Origin: Hyphomicrobiales bacterium
GTDB taxonomy: Bacteria; Pseudomonadota; Alphaproteobacteria; Rhizobiales; Rhizobiaceae
Assembly: GCA_900466945.1 (NCBI GenBank)
Contig: UBNV01000021.1
Location: forward strand, 62,001 to 126,000
DNA: 64,000 nucleotides
Direction of reading: 5' to 3'
Made by a program: the position numbers and the translations under genes. This document shows positions 33,582 to 43,074 of the stretch, piece after piece. Every line of letters begins with the position of its first letter. The stretch's first letter is position 1. Under the pieces are notes generated by a model that made no database searches, was not told where the DNA came from, and worked only from the letters and a program-made list of their open reading frames with translations.

Positions 33582-35420
33582 ATGGGTCTGAGCAAGAGGA
33601 GCGTGGTATTCGGTTGCCTTCTGGCGGGTATGGCATTCTCGCCGCCCCCAGCGATCGCGCAGGAGCCGGCTGATCCGTTCAGGCACGGCGTCGCGATCGT
33701 CGGCAATCTGAAATACCCCGCGGGCTTTGAGCGCTTCGATTACGTCAACCCCTCAGCGCCCAAGGGCGGCACGCTTCGCATGTCGTCGACCGGTACCTTC
33801 GACAGCTTCAACCCTGTGCTGAACAAAGGAGAGGCCGCACCGGCGCTTGCCTATGTCTTCGACACGCTGCTCAAGGATGCGAGCGATGAGGTGTCCACGG
33901 GTTACGGATTGCTCGCCGAAGGCGTGTCCTTCCCTCCGGACTTTTCCAGCGCGACCTTCCGCCTGCGTTCAGAAGCGCGTTTCGCAGACGGCGAACCCGT
34001 CAAGCCCGAGGACGTCATCTTCAGCTTCGAGAAGCTGAAGGAATTGAACCCGCTCTACATGAGCTACTACGGCCACGTGATTTCTGCCGAGAAGACCGGC
34101 GATCGAGACGTCACTTTCCGTTTCGACCAGAAGAACAACCGCGAACTGCCGATGATTCTCGGTCAGTTTCCCGTCGTCCCGAAGCACTGGTGGGAGGGCA
34201 ACGGTCCCGACGGCAAGCCGCGCGACATTTCGCGCACCACGCTGGAGCCGGTCCTGGGCTCGGGGCCCTACAAGATTGCCGAGTTCAAGGCCGGCGCCAC
34301 CATCCGCTACGAATTACGCGACGACTATTGGGGCAGGAATCTAAACGTGAATCTCGGCTACAACAATTTCCGCAACGTCACCTACACCATGTTCGGTGAC
34401 CGGGACGTCGAGTTCGAAGCCTTCCGCTCCGGAAATACGGACTTCTGGCAGGAAACCCGCGCTGCCCGCTGGGCCACCGGCTTTGATTTCCCTGCCGTGA
34501 AAGATGGCCGCGTCAAGAAGGAGGAGTTCGAAAACCCCTTCCGTGCGACGGGTGTGATGCAGGCGCTGGTGCCGAACATGCGGCGCGAAATTTTCAAGGA
34601 CCAACGCGTCCGCGAAGCCCTCAATTACGCCCTCGACTTCGAGGAGCTCAACCGGACGGTCTTCTACGGCGCCTACGAACGCGTCGACAGCTTCTTCAAT
34701 GGAACGGAACTCGCCTCCTCCGGGCTGCCGGAAGGAAAGGAGCTGGAGCTCCTGACCCCCCTCAAGGACAAGGTGCCGGCCGAGGTCTTCGATACGCCTT
34801 ACAAGAACCCGGTCGGCGGTACCCCGCAGGCCTCGCGTGACAACCTCCGCAAGGCGGTCGAGCTACTGAAGCAGGCAGGCTACGAACTGCGTGGCAATGC
34901 TATGGTGAACGCGAAGACGGGCCAGCCCTTACGCTTCGAACTGCTCCTCTCGAACCCGCAGCTCGAAGTCGTTGCCGTGCCCTATCAGCAGCAGTTGCGC
35001 AAGATCGGCATCGAGATGGCGATCCGCACGGTCGACGACTCGCAATACACCAACCGCACCCGCACTTTCGACTACGACATGACCTGGACCGTCTGGGCGC
35101 AGACGCTCAATCCGGGCAACGAGCAACGCGACTACTGGGGATCGACATCGGTAAACCGCGAAGGCTCCCAGAACTATGCGGGCATTTCCGATCCCGCCGT
35201 CGACGCCCTGATCGAGAAGATCATCTTTCCGGCGGACCGAGACGAGCAGGTCGCGGCTACCAAAGCTATGGACCGCGTGCTGCTTGCCCATGATTACGTC
35301 ATCCCGCTCTACTATGGCGGGACGGCTCGCTATGCCTTCTGGGACAAGTTCGAGCGTCCCGCCGAATTGCCGACCTACAGCACCGGTTTCCCGCTGATCT
35401 GGTGGGCGAAAAGCCCGTGA
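33582..35420 (+). CDS. yejA: ABC transporter peptide-binding protein (YejA)
   Basis: Periplasmic solute-binding protein of family 5, 612 residues, with a signal peptide ending near AIA at about residue 27. The family pattern is seen in APKGGTLRMSSTGTFDSFNP, FRLRSEARFADGEPVKPEDV, and the C-terminal PLYYGGTARYAFWDKF. It is the first gene of yejABEF. In E. coli Yej imports microcin C; in Sinorhizobium and Brucella it has been linked to antimicrobial-peptide tolerance and host infection. AAGGGG precedes the ATG. 142 bases separate it from yejB, longer than the other gaps. Confidence 0.93.
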   Translation: MGLSKRSVVFGCLLAGMAFSPPPAIAQEPADPFRHGVAIVGNLKYPAGFERFDYVNPSAPKGGTLRMSSTGTFDSFNPVLNKGEAAPALAYVFDTLLKDASDEVSTGYGLLAEGVSFPPDFSSATFRLRSEARFADGEPVKPEDVIFSFEKLKELNPLYMSYYGHVISAEKTGDRDVTFRFDQKNNRELPMILGQFPVVPKHWWEGNGPDGKPRDISRTTLEPVLGSGPYKIAEFKAGATIRYELRDDYWGRNLNVNLGYNNFRNVTYTMFGDRDVEFEAFRSGNTDFWQETRAARWATGFDFPAVKDGRVKKEEFENPFRATGVMQALVPNMRREIFKDQRVREALNYALDFEELNRTVFYGAYERVDSFFNGTELASSGLPEGKELELLTPLKDKVPAEVFDTPYKNPVGGTPQASRDNLRKAVELLKQAGYELRGNAMVNAKTGQPLRFELLLSNPQLEVVAVPYQQQLRKIGIEMAIRTVDDSQYTNRTRTFDYDMTWTVWAQTLNPGNEQRDYWGSTSVNREGSQNYAGISDPAVDALIEKIIFPADRDEQVAATKAMDRVLLAHDYVIPLYYGGTARYAFWDKFERPAELPTYSTGFPLIWWAKSP

Positions 35421-35562
35421 TTTCCGCTCGGGGCTTGCGCCTCCTGCGTGAGACTCTAGGAATGAAGGGGACGAATCGCTGGACAACGGAGCGGCTGATT
35501 TTGGCGGACGAAACGAGCTTGGACATCATGGTGAGACCCGACCCTGAAGCGGGACGTCGCGC

Positions 35563-36657
35563 ATGACCGCCTATATTCTCCGGCGTCTGCTGCTGATGAT
35601 CCCGACCATGATCGGCATCATGGGCATCTCCTTCATCGTCATCCAGTTTGCCCCCGGTGGCCCCGTCGAACAGGTGATCGCGCAACTGAGCGGCCAGGGC
35701 GACAGCGCCGATGCGCGCCTTTCCGGCGGCGGCGACATGCTGAACCAGTCGGTCGGAACGGAGGAGGGCGGGTCCCGTTATCGCGGCGCCCAGGGTCTTG
35801 ATCCGGAACTGATCGCCAAGCTCGAAAAGCAGTTCGGCTTCGACAAGCCTCCGCTCGAGCGCTTCCTCGAAATGATGTGGAACTACATCCGCTTTGATTT
35901 CGGCGAGAGCTTCTTCCGCAACACGTCCGTCATTGATCTCATCATCGAAAAGATGCCGGTGTCTATCTCGCTCGGCCTGTGGGTGCTGCTGATCTCCTAT
36001 GCCATCTCGATCCCGCTTGGGATCAGGAAGGCCGTCTCCGACGGCTCCCGTTTCGATGTCTGGACGTCAGGCGTCATCGTCATCGGTTATGCCGTGCCGG
36101 GCTTCCTCTTCGGCATCCTGCTGATCGTCCTTTTCGCCGGCGGATCTTTCTTCGACTGGTTCCCGCTTCGCGGTCTCACCTCCGACAATTTCGCCGAACT
36201 CTCCTGGTGGGAGAAGATCATCGACTACTTCTGGCACCTCGCCCTACCGCTGACCGCACTCCTGCTCTCGGCCTTCGCCACCACGACGCTGCTGACAAAG
36301 AATTCCTTCATCGACGAGATCAAAAAGCAGTATGTCGTCACCGCGCGCGCCAAAGGTCTCGGAGAACGCCAGGTGCTCTACGGTCATGTCTTCCGCAACG
36401 CCATGCTGATCGTGATTGCCGGCATTCCCGCAGCCTTCATCTCCGCCTTCTTCACCGGTTCGCTGCTGATCGAGAACATCTTCTCGCTCGATGGCCTTGG
36501 CCGCCTCGGCTATCTCGCCGTCGTCAACCGCGATTACCCGATTGTCTTCGCCACCCTCTACATTTTCTCGCTGATGGGTCTCGTTGTCGGCCTGATCTCC
36601 GACCTGATCTACACATGGATCGATCCGCGCATCGATTTCGACCGGAGGGATGTCTGA
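35563..36657 (+). CDS. yejB: Peptide ABC transporter permease YejB
   Basis: 364 residues. The first helix ([20 protein letters not shown]) is followed by a periplasmic stretch and a five-helix permease core. The binding-protein-dependent transport signature, which docks the ATPase, is in [21 protein letters not shown] with the EAA-type loop (about 260-280). It is longer than DppB/OppB because of an extra periplasmic insertion (about 38-80), typical of YejB. The stop shares one base with the yejE start. Confidence 0.93.
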   Translation: MTAYILRRLLLMIPTMIGIMGISFIVIQFAPGGPVEQVIAQLSGQGDSADARLSGGGDMLNQSVGTEEGGSRYRGAQGLDPELIAKLEKQFGFDKPPLERFLEMMWNYIRFDFGESFFRNTSVIDLIIEKMPVSISLGLWVLLISYAISIPLGIRKAVSDGSRFDVWTSGVIVIGYAVPGFLFGILLIVLFAGGSFFDWFPLRGLTSDNFAELSWWEKIIDYFWHLALPLTALLLSAFATTTLLTKNSFIDEIKKQYVVTARAKGLGERQVLYGHVFRNAMLIVIAGIPAAFISAFFTGSLLIENIFSLDGLGRLGYLAVVNRDYPIVFATLYIFSLMGLVVGLISDLIYTWIDPRIDFDRRDV

Positions 36658-37793
36658 TGTCCGCCGTCGAAACCACCGCCATCACGCCGCCGAAAAAGAC
36701 TTGGCTCAAGCCCACCAACGCTCGCCGCCTTGAAAACTTCAAGGCGAACCGGCGCGGCTTCTGGTCCTTCTGGATCTTCATGGTCCTGTTCGTCTTGAGC
36801 ATGTTTGCCGAGTTCATTGCCAATGACCGGCCGATCATCGCCTCCTACAAGGGCGAGATCCTCTTCCCCGTCGTCGTCGATTATCCGGAGGAAAAGTTCG
36901 GCGGCTTCCTGGCCGTCACCGATTATCGCTCGCCCTTCATCTCAGACGAGATCAACGCCAATGGCTGGATGGTCTGGCCGCCGATCCGCTACTCCTACCG
37001 CACGGTCAATTCCGAGGTGCCGCATTCGGCACCGACGGCGCCCTTCTGGCTGATGGATAAGGAAACCCGCTGCGCGGCCTATCCGCTGAAGGCGGAAGAC
37101 CCGAATTGCGTGCTCGGCAACATGAACTGGCTCGGCACCGACGACCAGGCGCGCGACGTCATGGCCCGCATGATCTATGGCTTCCGCATCTCGATCCTCT
37201 TCGGTCTGGCGCTGACGCTCGCCTCTGCCGCGATCGGCGTCACGGCCGGTGCCGTGCAAGGCTATTTCGGCGGCTGGACCGATCTCCTGATGCAGCGTTT
37301 CATCGAGATCTGGTCCTCGATGCCGGTCCTCTACATCCTGTTGATCATCGCCGCCATCCTGCCGCCCGGCTTCTTCGTCCTGCTCGGCATCATGCTGCTC
37401 TTCTCTTGGGTCGGTTTCGTCGGCATCGTTCGCGCGGAGTTCCTGCGCGCGCGAAACTTCGAATATGTGAATGCAGCACGCGCCCTCGGCGTGGGCAACT
37501 GGACGATCATGTTCCGCCACCTGCTGCCGAACGCCATGGTCGCGACCCTGACCTTCCTGCCCTTCATCCTCTCAGGCTCGATCACCACGCTCACCTCGCT
37601 CGACTTCCTCGGCTTCGGCATGCCTCCCGGCTCGCCCTCGCTCGGCGAACTGATTGCGCAAGGCAAACGCAACCTCCAGGCCCCCTGGCTCGGCCTCACC
37701 GCCTTCTTCACCATGTCGATCATGCTCTCGCTTCTGATCTTCGTCGGCGAAGCGGTGCGCGATGCGTTTGATCCGAGGAAGACCTTCCGATGA
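36657..37793 (+). CDS. yejE: Peptide ABC transporter permease YejE
   Basis: 378 residues. A cytoplasmic N-terminus (RRLENFKANRRGFWSFWIF, the OppC_N pattern) precedes helix one; a large periplasmic loop follows with YSYRTVNSEVPHSAPTAPFW, then the permease core with EYVNAARALGVGNWTIMFRH as the ATPase docking loop. The ATG at 36657 has GGAGGGA ahead of it and overlaps the yejB stop (TGATG). The frame is open far upstream inside yejB, but that is a shadow. It overlaps yejF by 4 bases. Confidence 0.93.
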   Translation: MSAVETTAITPPKKTWLKPTNARRLENFKANRRGFWSFWIFMVLFVLSMFAEFIANDRPIIASYKGEILFPVVVDYPEEKFGGFLAVTDYRSPFISDEINANGWMVWPPIRYSYRTVNSEVPHSAPTAPFWLMDKETRCAAYPLKAEDPNCVLGNMNWLGTDDQARDVMARMIYGFRISILFGLALTLASAAIGVTAGAVQGYFGGWTDLLMQRFIEIWSSMPVLYILLIIAAILPPGFFVLLGIMLLFSWVGFVGIVRAEFLRARNFEYVNAARALGVGNWTIMFRHLLPNAMVATLTFLPFILSGSITTLTSLDFLGFGMPPGSPSLGELIAQGKRNLQAPWLGLTAFFTMSIMLSLLIFVGEAVRDAFDPRKTFR

Positions 37794-39427
37794 GCGAACT
37801 TATGAAGCCTCTCCTCTCCGTGCGCGATCTCTCCGTCGCCTTCCACCAGGGCGGGCGCGAAAGCCTGGCAGTCGACCGCGTTTCTTTCGACATCGGCCGT
37901 GGCGAGATTGTCGCTTTGGTCGGCGAATCCGGTTCAGGCAAGTCGGTCTCTGCCGCCTCGATCTTGAAACTCCTGCCCTATCCGTCCGCCAGCCACCCCT
38001 CAGGCCAGATCCTCTTCGACGGTCGTGATCTGATGACCGCAAGCGAGCCCGAACTCCGCGCGGTGCGTGGCAATGACATCACCATGATCTTCCAGGAGCC
38101 GATGACCTCGCTCAATCCGCTGCACACGATCGAGCGGCAGATCAGCGAGATCCTGGCATTGCACCAGGGGCTTGAAGGCGATGGCGCCCGCGCCCGGGTG
38201 CTTGAACTCCTGCATCAGGTCGGCATCCGCGAGCCGGAAAAGCGGCTGACGGCGTTTCCGCACGAACTCTCCGGCGGCCAGCGCCAGCGTGTGATGATTG
38301 CCATGGCGCTCGCCAACCGCCCCAAGCTGCTGATTGCCGACGAACCGACCACGGCTCTCGATGTCACGGTCCAGGCCCAGATCCTGGAACTCCTGGGCCG
38401 CCTGAAGACCGAGCACGGCATGTCCATGCTCTTCATCACCCATGATCTCGGCATTGTCCGCAAATTCGCCGATCGCGTATGCGTCATGACAAAGGGTGAG
38501 ATCGTCGAGGCGGGCGCCGTCGAAGAAATTTTCGAGCGCCCTCAGCATCCCTACACGAAGAAGCTGCTCGCGTCCGAGCCGCGCGGCGAACCGCCGTTGC
38601 TGGACGAGACGAAGCCTATTGTCATGCAGGGCGAAGACATCCGCGTCTGGTTTCCGATCAAGGCCGGATTCCTGCGCCGCACCGTCGACCACGTCAAGGC
38701 GGTCGACGGCGTTGACCTCACGCTCAGAGCCGGCCAGACGCTCGGCGTCGTCGGCGAATCCGGATCGGGGAAGACCACACTTGGGCTCGCGCTTTCGCGT
38801 CTGATCTCGTCCAAGGGCCGCATCAGCTTCATCGGCAAGGACATCCACGGCTTCTCCTACAGCGAAATGCGCCCCTTACGAGATCGGCTGCAGATCGTCT
38901 TCCAGGACCCCTTCGGTTCGCTCAGCCCCCGCATGTCGGTGGGTGAAATCATCGCCGAGGGCCTGAAGGTCCACGAAAAGCAGCTGTCAGCAGACGAACG
39001 TGACGCTCGCGTTGCCTGGGCGCTCGAAGAAGTCGGCCTCGATCCCGCGACCCGCTGGCGCTACCCGCATGAATTCTCCGGCGGCCAGCGGCAGCGCATT
39101 GCGATTGCCCGCGCCATGGTTCTCAAACCCCGCTTCGTCATGCTCGACGAACCCACCTCCGCCCTGGACATGACCGTCCAGGCCCAGGTCGTCGACCTCC
39201 TGCGCGACCTTCAGGCCAAGCACGATCTTGCCTATCTCTTCATCAGCCACGATCTCAAGGTGGTGAAGGCGCTCGCCAACGAGCTGATCGTCATGCGCGG
39301 CGGCAAGGTGGTCGAGAAGGGACCGGCGGCCGACGTCTTCGCTGCCCCAAAGGCTGATTACACCCGTGCCCTCATGGCCGCCGCCTTCAATCTCGAAGCC
39401 GTCGAGGCCGGCGGCATTCGCCAATAA
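37790..39427 (+). CDS. yejF: Peptide ABC transporter double ATPase YejF
   Basis: 545 residues containing two complete nucleotide-binding domains. The first has Walker A GESGSGKS (about 44-51) and signature [15 protein letters not shown]; the second has GESGSGKTT (about 322-330) and [15 protein letters not shown]. Walker B sites are [12 protein letters not shown] and [12 protein letters not shown]. This fused form replaces the separate D and F ATPases of Dpp/Opp systems and powers the YejBE channel. It is followed after 12 bases by a hydroxyacid reductase gene that may be on the same transcript. Confidence 0.94.
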   Translation: MSELMKPLLSVRDLSVAFHQGGRESLAVDRVSFDIGRGEIVALVGESGSGKSVSAASILKLLPYPSASHPSGQILFDGRDLMTASEPELRAVRGNDITMIFQEPMTSLNPLHTIERQISEILALHQGLEGDGARARVLELLHQVGIREPEKRLTAFPHELSGGQRQRVMIAMALANRPKLLIADEPTTALDVTVQAQILELLGRLKTEHGMSMLFITHDLGIVRKFADRVCVMTKGEIVEAGAVEEIFERPQHPYTKKLLASEPRGEPPLLDETKPIVMQGEDIRVWFPIKAGFLRRTVDHVKAVDGVDLTLRAGQTLGVVGESGSGKTTLGLALSRLISSKGRISFIGKDIHGFSYSEMRPLRDRLQIVFQDPFGSLSPRMSVGEIIAEGLKVHEKQLSADERDARVAWALEEVGLDPATRWRYPHEFSGGQRQRIAIARAMVLKPRFVMLDEPTSALDMTVQAQVVDLLRDLQAKHDLAYLFISHDLKVVKALANELIVMRGGKVVEKGPAADVFAAPKADYTRALMAAAFNLEAVEAGGIRQ

Positions 39428-39439
39428 TGTGAGTTCCCT

Positions 39440-40402
39440 ATGTCCGACAAACGTCCCGTCGTCATCGACCTCCGCTTCGCGCGCGAAAGCGTGGTCTCCG
39501 CCCTCCGGTCCGCCTTCAACGATCGCCCGGTCATCGACATGGGCGACCCGGCAAATGCTGATCGGGACCTCACCGATGCCGAATTCGCCGTCGTTTGGAA
39601 GCCCGACCAGACACTCTTTCGCCGTGCCACGGGCTTGAAGGCCATCTTCTCCGGCGGTGCCGGTGTCGATCACATCCTCTCGGCCTATGAGCTCCCCGAT
39701 CTTCCCATCGTCCGCTTCGTCGATCGCAGCCTGACGGACCGCATGAGCGAATGGGTCGTCTGGCAATGCTTGCACCACCTGCGCAATGGCTTCGCCTATG
39801 CCGGCCAGCAGCGGAATCGTATCTGGCACGAGATCGCCGATCAGCCTGAGGCGCGAGACCTAACCGTCGGCGTCATGGGCCTCGGCGTCCTCGGCGCGGA
39901 TGCCGTTCGCAAGCTTAAGGTCATGGGCTTCGACGTCATCGGCTGGTCGCGTCGTGCAAAGTCGATCGAAGGCGTCGAAACCTTCGATGCCGCAACTCTA
40001 GACAGCTTTCTGGGCCGAACCGACATCCTCGTCGGCCTCCTGCCGCTGACCGGCGATACCCGCGGCATTTACGATCGCGCACTCTTCTCCAAACTCCGCC
40101 GCACCGGGCCTCTGGGCGGTCCCATCTTTCTCAATGCTGGTCGGGGCGGTAGCCAGAAAGAGAATGAACTGATCGAGTGCCTCGCCGACGGAACCTTGAA
40201 CGCGGCATCGCTCGACGTTTTCGAAAAAGAACCGCTCGACCCGGATAGTCCGCTTTGGTCGATGTCCAACGTGATCGTCACGCCCCATGCGGCAGCCGCC
40301 TCGGATGTCCGCGCCCTGTTCCGCCACGCCGAAGGGCAGATCGCCAGGGCAGAAGCCGGTCAGCCCCTCGAATTCGTGGTCGACCGCGCATCCGGCTACT
40401 GA
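39440..40402 (+). CDS. ghrA: Glyoxylate/hydroxypyruvate reductase A-like
   Basis: 320 residues of the D-2-hydroxyacid dehydrogenase superfamily, GhrA subgroup. Seen are GGAGVDHIL (about 72-80), the nucleotide-binding GLGVLGADAV (about 147-156), catalytic Arg in NAGRGGSQKENEL (about 233-245), Glu in LDVFEKEPLDPD and His in VTPHAAAAS. It reduces glyoxylate and hydroxypyruvate with NADPH. It is only 12 bases after yejF, so probably cotranscribed, though no functional link to peptide import is obvious. Confidence 0.88.
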   Translation: MSDKRPVVIDLRFARESVVSALRSAFNDRPVIDMGDPANADRDLTDAEFAVVWKPDQTLFRRATGLKAIFSGGAGVDHILSAYELPDLPIVRFVDRSLTDRMSEWVVWQCLHHLRNGFAYAGQQRNRIWHEIADQPEARDLTVGVMGLGVLGADAVRKLKVMGFDVIGWSRRAKSIEGVETFDAATLDSFLGRTDILVGLLPLTGDTRGIYDRALFSKLRRTGPLGGPIFLNAGRGGSQKENELIECLADGTLNAASLDVFEKEPLDPDSPLWSMSNVIVTPHAAAASDVRALFRHAEGQIARAEAGQPLEFVVDRASGY

Positions 40403-40503
40403 CCCGCATCTGCAATCACGGAACAAACTGCGAGAGCTCCCGTTTGCCTTGGGAAGGCGCACCCATGCGGGCTGCGCTCCAGCATAGGACAGGGAGTTCC
40501 CAC

Positions 40504-40803
40504 ATGAGCAGCAGAACCGATATGCCCGATACATCCGATCGTCGGACCCGTGGCCTGAAGCCCGAGCCCATGACCCCGGTCGAGGCGCGCCAGGGCTTTC
40601 GTGGCAAGCCCGTGCTGATCGTCCTTCTGGGTGGTCTGATCTTGGCCATGCTGGTCTGGATCCCTGCGGAATGGTGGGGCAATTCCATTGCGCCGGAAAA
40701 CCCGGCAAACGAGTCCCAGCAGACAGCGCCGGCGCCGTCTTCGGGCGGGACAGCCAGCGAAGGCCAGAACATGCCGCAGTCCAACCCCACGCCGAGCCAG
40801 TAA
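40504..40803 (+). CDS. Small single-pass membrane protein, hypothetical
   Basis: 99 residues. A charged N-terminal half (RRTRGLKPEPMTPVEARQGF) is followed by one hydrophobic helix at about 38-56 (LIVLLGGLILAMLVWIPAEW) and a Ser/Pro/Gln-rich tail that should face the periplasm. No motif recognised. AGGGAG lies about 8 bases before the ATG at 40504. It stands alone between ghrA and pncB. Confidence 0.65.
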   Translation: MSSRTDMPDTSDRRTRGLKPEPMTPVEARQGFRGKPVLIVLLGGLILAMLVWIPAEWWGNSIAPENPANESQQTAPAPSSGGTASEGQNMPQSNPTPSQ

Positions 40804-40936
40804 TTTCTGCTTGTCATGTGACCGCGCGTCGCTCACTGGACAATCCGACAGTGATTGCCGATAACTGCAGCGGAAGCGGCCGAAGCGTTCCGGTCGCCCG
40901 CCGCAGTTCCCGCTGCGGATGAGAAGGCAGTGGATC

Positions 40937-42241
40937 ATGACCAAGACTGACATCGCGACCAGGGTTTACAACCACACCTGGAAGCTCGATCCTATCATCC
41001 GCAGCCTTATCGATACGGATTTCTACAAGCTGCTGATGCTCCAGATGATCTGGAAACTGTATCCCGAGGTTGACGCCACCTTCACCCTTATCAATCGCAC
41101 GACTTCGGTACGCCTCGCCGAAGAGATTGATGAACAGGAACTGCGCGATCAGCTCGATCACGTCCGATCCCTGCGCCTGACCAAGAAGGAGATGATCTGG
41201 CTTGCGGGTAACACCTTCTACGGTCGCGCCCAGATCTTCGAGCCCGAATTCCTCGCCTGGCTTGGTCATCTCCAGCTCCCCGAATACGAGCTTTCCAAGC
41301 GTGACGGCCAGTATGAATTGACCTTCCGCGGATCCTGGATGGAGACCACCCTCTGGGAGATCCCGGCGCTTGCCATCATCAATGAACTGCGTTCCCGCGC
41401 GGCCATGCGCTCGCTCGGCTTTTTCACCCTCGATGTCCTCTACGCGCGCGCCAAGGCCAAGATGTGGGCCAAGGTGGAGCGCCTGCGTGAGCTCCCCGGC
41501 CTGCGCATCTCCGATTTCGGCACCCGCCGCCGCCACAGTTTCCTCTGGCAGCGCTGGTGCGTCGAAGCGCTCAAGGAAGGCATCGGCCCGGCCTTCACCG
41601 GCACCAGCAATGTCCTTCTCGCCATGGACTCGGATCTGGAAGCCGTGGGTACGAATGCCCACGAACTTCCCATGGTCGTCGCGGCACTTGCCGAGAGTGA
41701 TGAACAGCTGGCAGCAGCTCCCTACCAGGTCCTGAAAGACTGGAACCGCCTTTATGGCGGCAATCTTCTGATCGTCCTGCCCGACGCCTTCGGCACCACA
41801 TCCTTCCTCGATCACGCCCCCGAATGGGTTGCCGACTGGACCGGGTTCCGCCCCGACAGCGCGCCGCCGATCGAAGGCGGCGAGAAGATCATTGACTGGT
41901 GGAAGAAGACAGGCCGCGATCCCCGCAAGAAGCTGCTGATTTTCTCGGATGGTCTCGATGTCGATGCGATCATTGATACCTATCGTCATTTCGCCGGCCG
42001 TGTGCGCATGTCCTTTGGCTGGGGCACCAATCTCACCAATGACTTCGCCGGCTGCGCGCCCGTGGAGATTGCCGGCCTGAAGCCGATCTCCATCGTCTGC
42101 AAGGTGTCGGAGGCCAATGGACGCCCGGCCGTGAAGCTCTCGGACAATCCGCGCAAGGCGACGGGAGACCCGGCGGAGGTCGAGCGCTACCTGCGCTTCT
42201 TCGGCGCCAAGGATCGCGTCGAACAGGCTGTACTCGTCTGA
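40937..42241 (+). CDS. pncB: Nicotinate phosphoribosyltransferase
   Basis: Makes nicotinate mononucleotide from nicotinate and PRPP in NAD salvage. 434 residues. Signature parts are [20 protein letters not shown] near the N-terminus, [12 protein letters not shown] (about 190-201) with the active-site residues, [20 protein letters not shown] with AHELPMV, and [10 protein letters not shown] (about 360-369) for phosphate binding. The ATG at 40937 is preferred over 40919 on family start. With nudC at the other end of the window it belongs to NAD turnover. Confidence 0.95.
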   Translation: MTKTDIATRVYNHTWKLDPIIRSLIDTDFYKLLMLQMIWKLYPEVDATFTLINRTTSVRLAEEIDEQELRDQLDHVRSLRLTKKEMIWLAGNTFYGRAQIFEPEFLAWLGHLQLPEYELSKRDGQYELTFRGSWMETTLWEIPALAIINELRSRAAMRSLGFFTLDVLYARAKAKMWAKVERLRELPGLRISDFGTRRRHSFLWQRWCVEALKEGIGPAFTGTSNVLLAMDSDLEAVGTNAHELPMVVAALAESDEQLAAAPYQVLKDWNRLYGGNLLIVLPDAFGTTSFLDHAPEWVADWTGFRPDSAPPIEGGEKIIDWWKKTGRDPRKKLLIFSDGLDVDAIIDTYRHFAGRVRMSFGWGTNLTNDFAGCAPVEIAGLKPISIVCKVSEANGRPAVKLSDNPRKATGDPAEVERYLRFFGAKDRVEQAVLV

Positions 42242-42254
42242 CAGACCAGCCAAT

Positions 42255-42280
42255 CGGATGCGTTAGATACCTTGCATCCG
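42255..42280. repeat. 7-bp inverted repeat between pncB and the CoxG-like gene
   Basis: CGGATGC (42255-42261) and GCATCCG (42274-42280) with a 12-base loop. No T-run follows, so it is either a weak 3'-end hairpin of pncB or an operator for the next gene. Confidence 0.4.
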
Positions 42281-42346
42281 CAGGTCATGCCATGCAGTCT
42301 TGCGTCTACGGGAGGGAGCCCGTGATCCGCAAGGGAGGAATGCCGA

Positions 42347-42811
42347 ATGGATATGCAAGGCAGCGAGTGCATAGAGGCGCCGGTCGAAACCGTGTGGAGC
42401 GCCCTCAATGATCCAGAGATCCTGAAACAGGCGATTCCAGGCTGCGAAAGCCTGGAGAAGACCTCCGACACCACGATGGCTGCCAGGGTCGTTCTCAAGA
42501 TCGGTCCGATCAAGGCAAAGTTCGAGGGTGCCGTCGAGCTACAGAACCTCAACCCGCCGAATTCCTACACGATCTCAGGCGAAGGCAAGGGCGGTCTCGC
42601 CGGCTTCGCCAAGGGCGGAGCCGACGTGACGCTGACACCCGATGGTGAAGGAGCCACCTTGCTCACCTACACCGTAAAGGCCGAAGTCGGAGGCAAGATC
42701 GCCCAGCTCGGCAGTCGCCTGATCGAATCGACGTCGAAGAAACTCGCCGGTGAATTCTTCTCGAACTTCAGCGCGGCCGTGACGGCCAAGGATGCGCAAG
42801 CCGATACTTGA
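42347..42811 (+). CDS. SRPBCC domain protein, carbon monoxide dehydrogenase subunit G (CoxG)-like
   Basis: 154 residues, nearly all one START/SRPBCC fold: IEAPVETVWSALNDPEILKQ at the N-terminus, CESLEKTSD, and GGLAGFAKGGADVTLTP in the middle. In cox clusters CoxG is thought to help recruit or mature the CO dehydrogenase. Here no coxMSL gene is near, so this is an orphan member with an unassigned lipid- or ligand-binding role. GGGAGG at 42311-42316 is too far to serve as ribosome site; GGAGG at 42335 serves. Confidence 0.82.
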   Translation: MDMQGSECIEAPVETVWSALNDPEILKQAIPGCESLEKTSDTTMAARVVLKIGPIKAKFEGAVELQNLNPPNSYTISGEGKGGLAGFAKGGADVTLTPDGEGATLLTYTVKAEVGGKIAQLGSRLIESTSKKLAGEFFSNFSAAVTAKDAQADT

Positions 42812-42897
42812 CCAATCAGGTCCCATCGGGTGAAAGCTCGGCGCAAGGATAGGTGATCATCGTGGAACCTGCCGAGATGATTCGGCTTTAAGGGGAC

Positions 42898-43062
42898 ATG
42901 ACGATGATGAACGAAGGACCTGATCAGTATTTCGAACAGCAGGACATGGCGGTCAAGCTGATGCTTCTCGAAAACAAGTCCGACGAATTGACGGACATCC
43001 TGGTGGAAGCGCTCCAGGATGCGCTTAAACTCCTCGAAGAAGAGCTTTCCACCGTCCACTGA
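42898..43062 (+). CDS. Small acidic leucine-rich protein, 54 residues
   Basis: A short frame with good coding character, starting ATG at 42898 (or 42904) after AAGGGGAC. It begins MTMMNEGPDQYFEQQDMAVK and continues as an amphipathic, Leu/Glu-rich helix (DALKLLEEELS) that could form a coiled coil. No family recognised. It ends 12 bases before the convergent tadC stop. The translation from 42898 is uninterrupted to TGA at 43062. Confidence 0.6.
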   Translation: MTMMNEGPDQYFEQQDMAVKLMLLENKSDELTDILVEALQDALKLLEEELSTVH

Positions 43063-43074
43063 ATCGACGGCAGG

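Noticed and set aside
35979..36656. Upstream extension of the yejE frame into yejB
   Set aside because: YejE relatives start at the ATG at 36657 with its own ribosome site; the extension is the +1 shadow of yejB.
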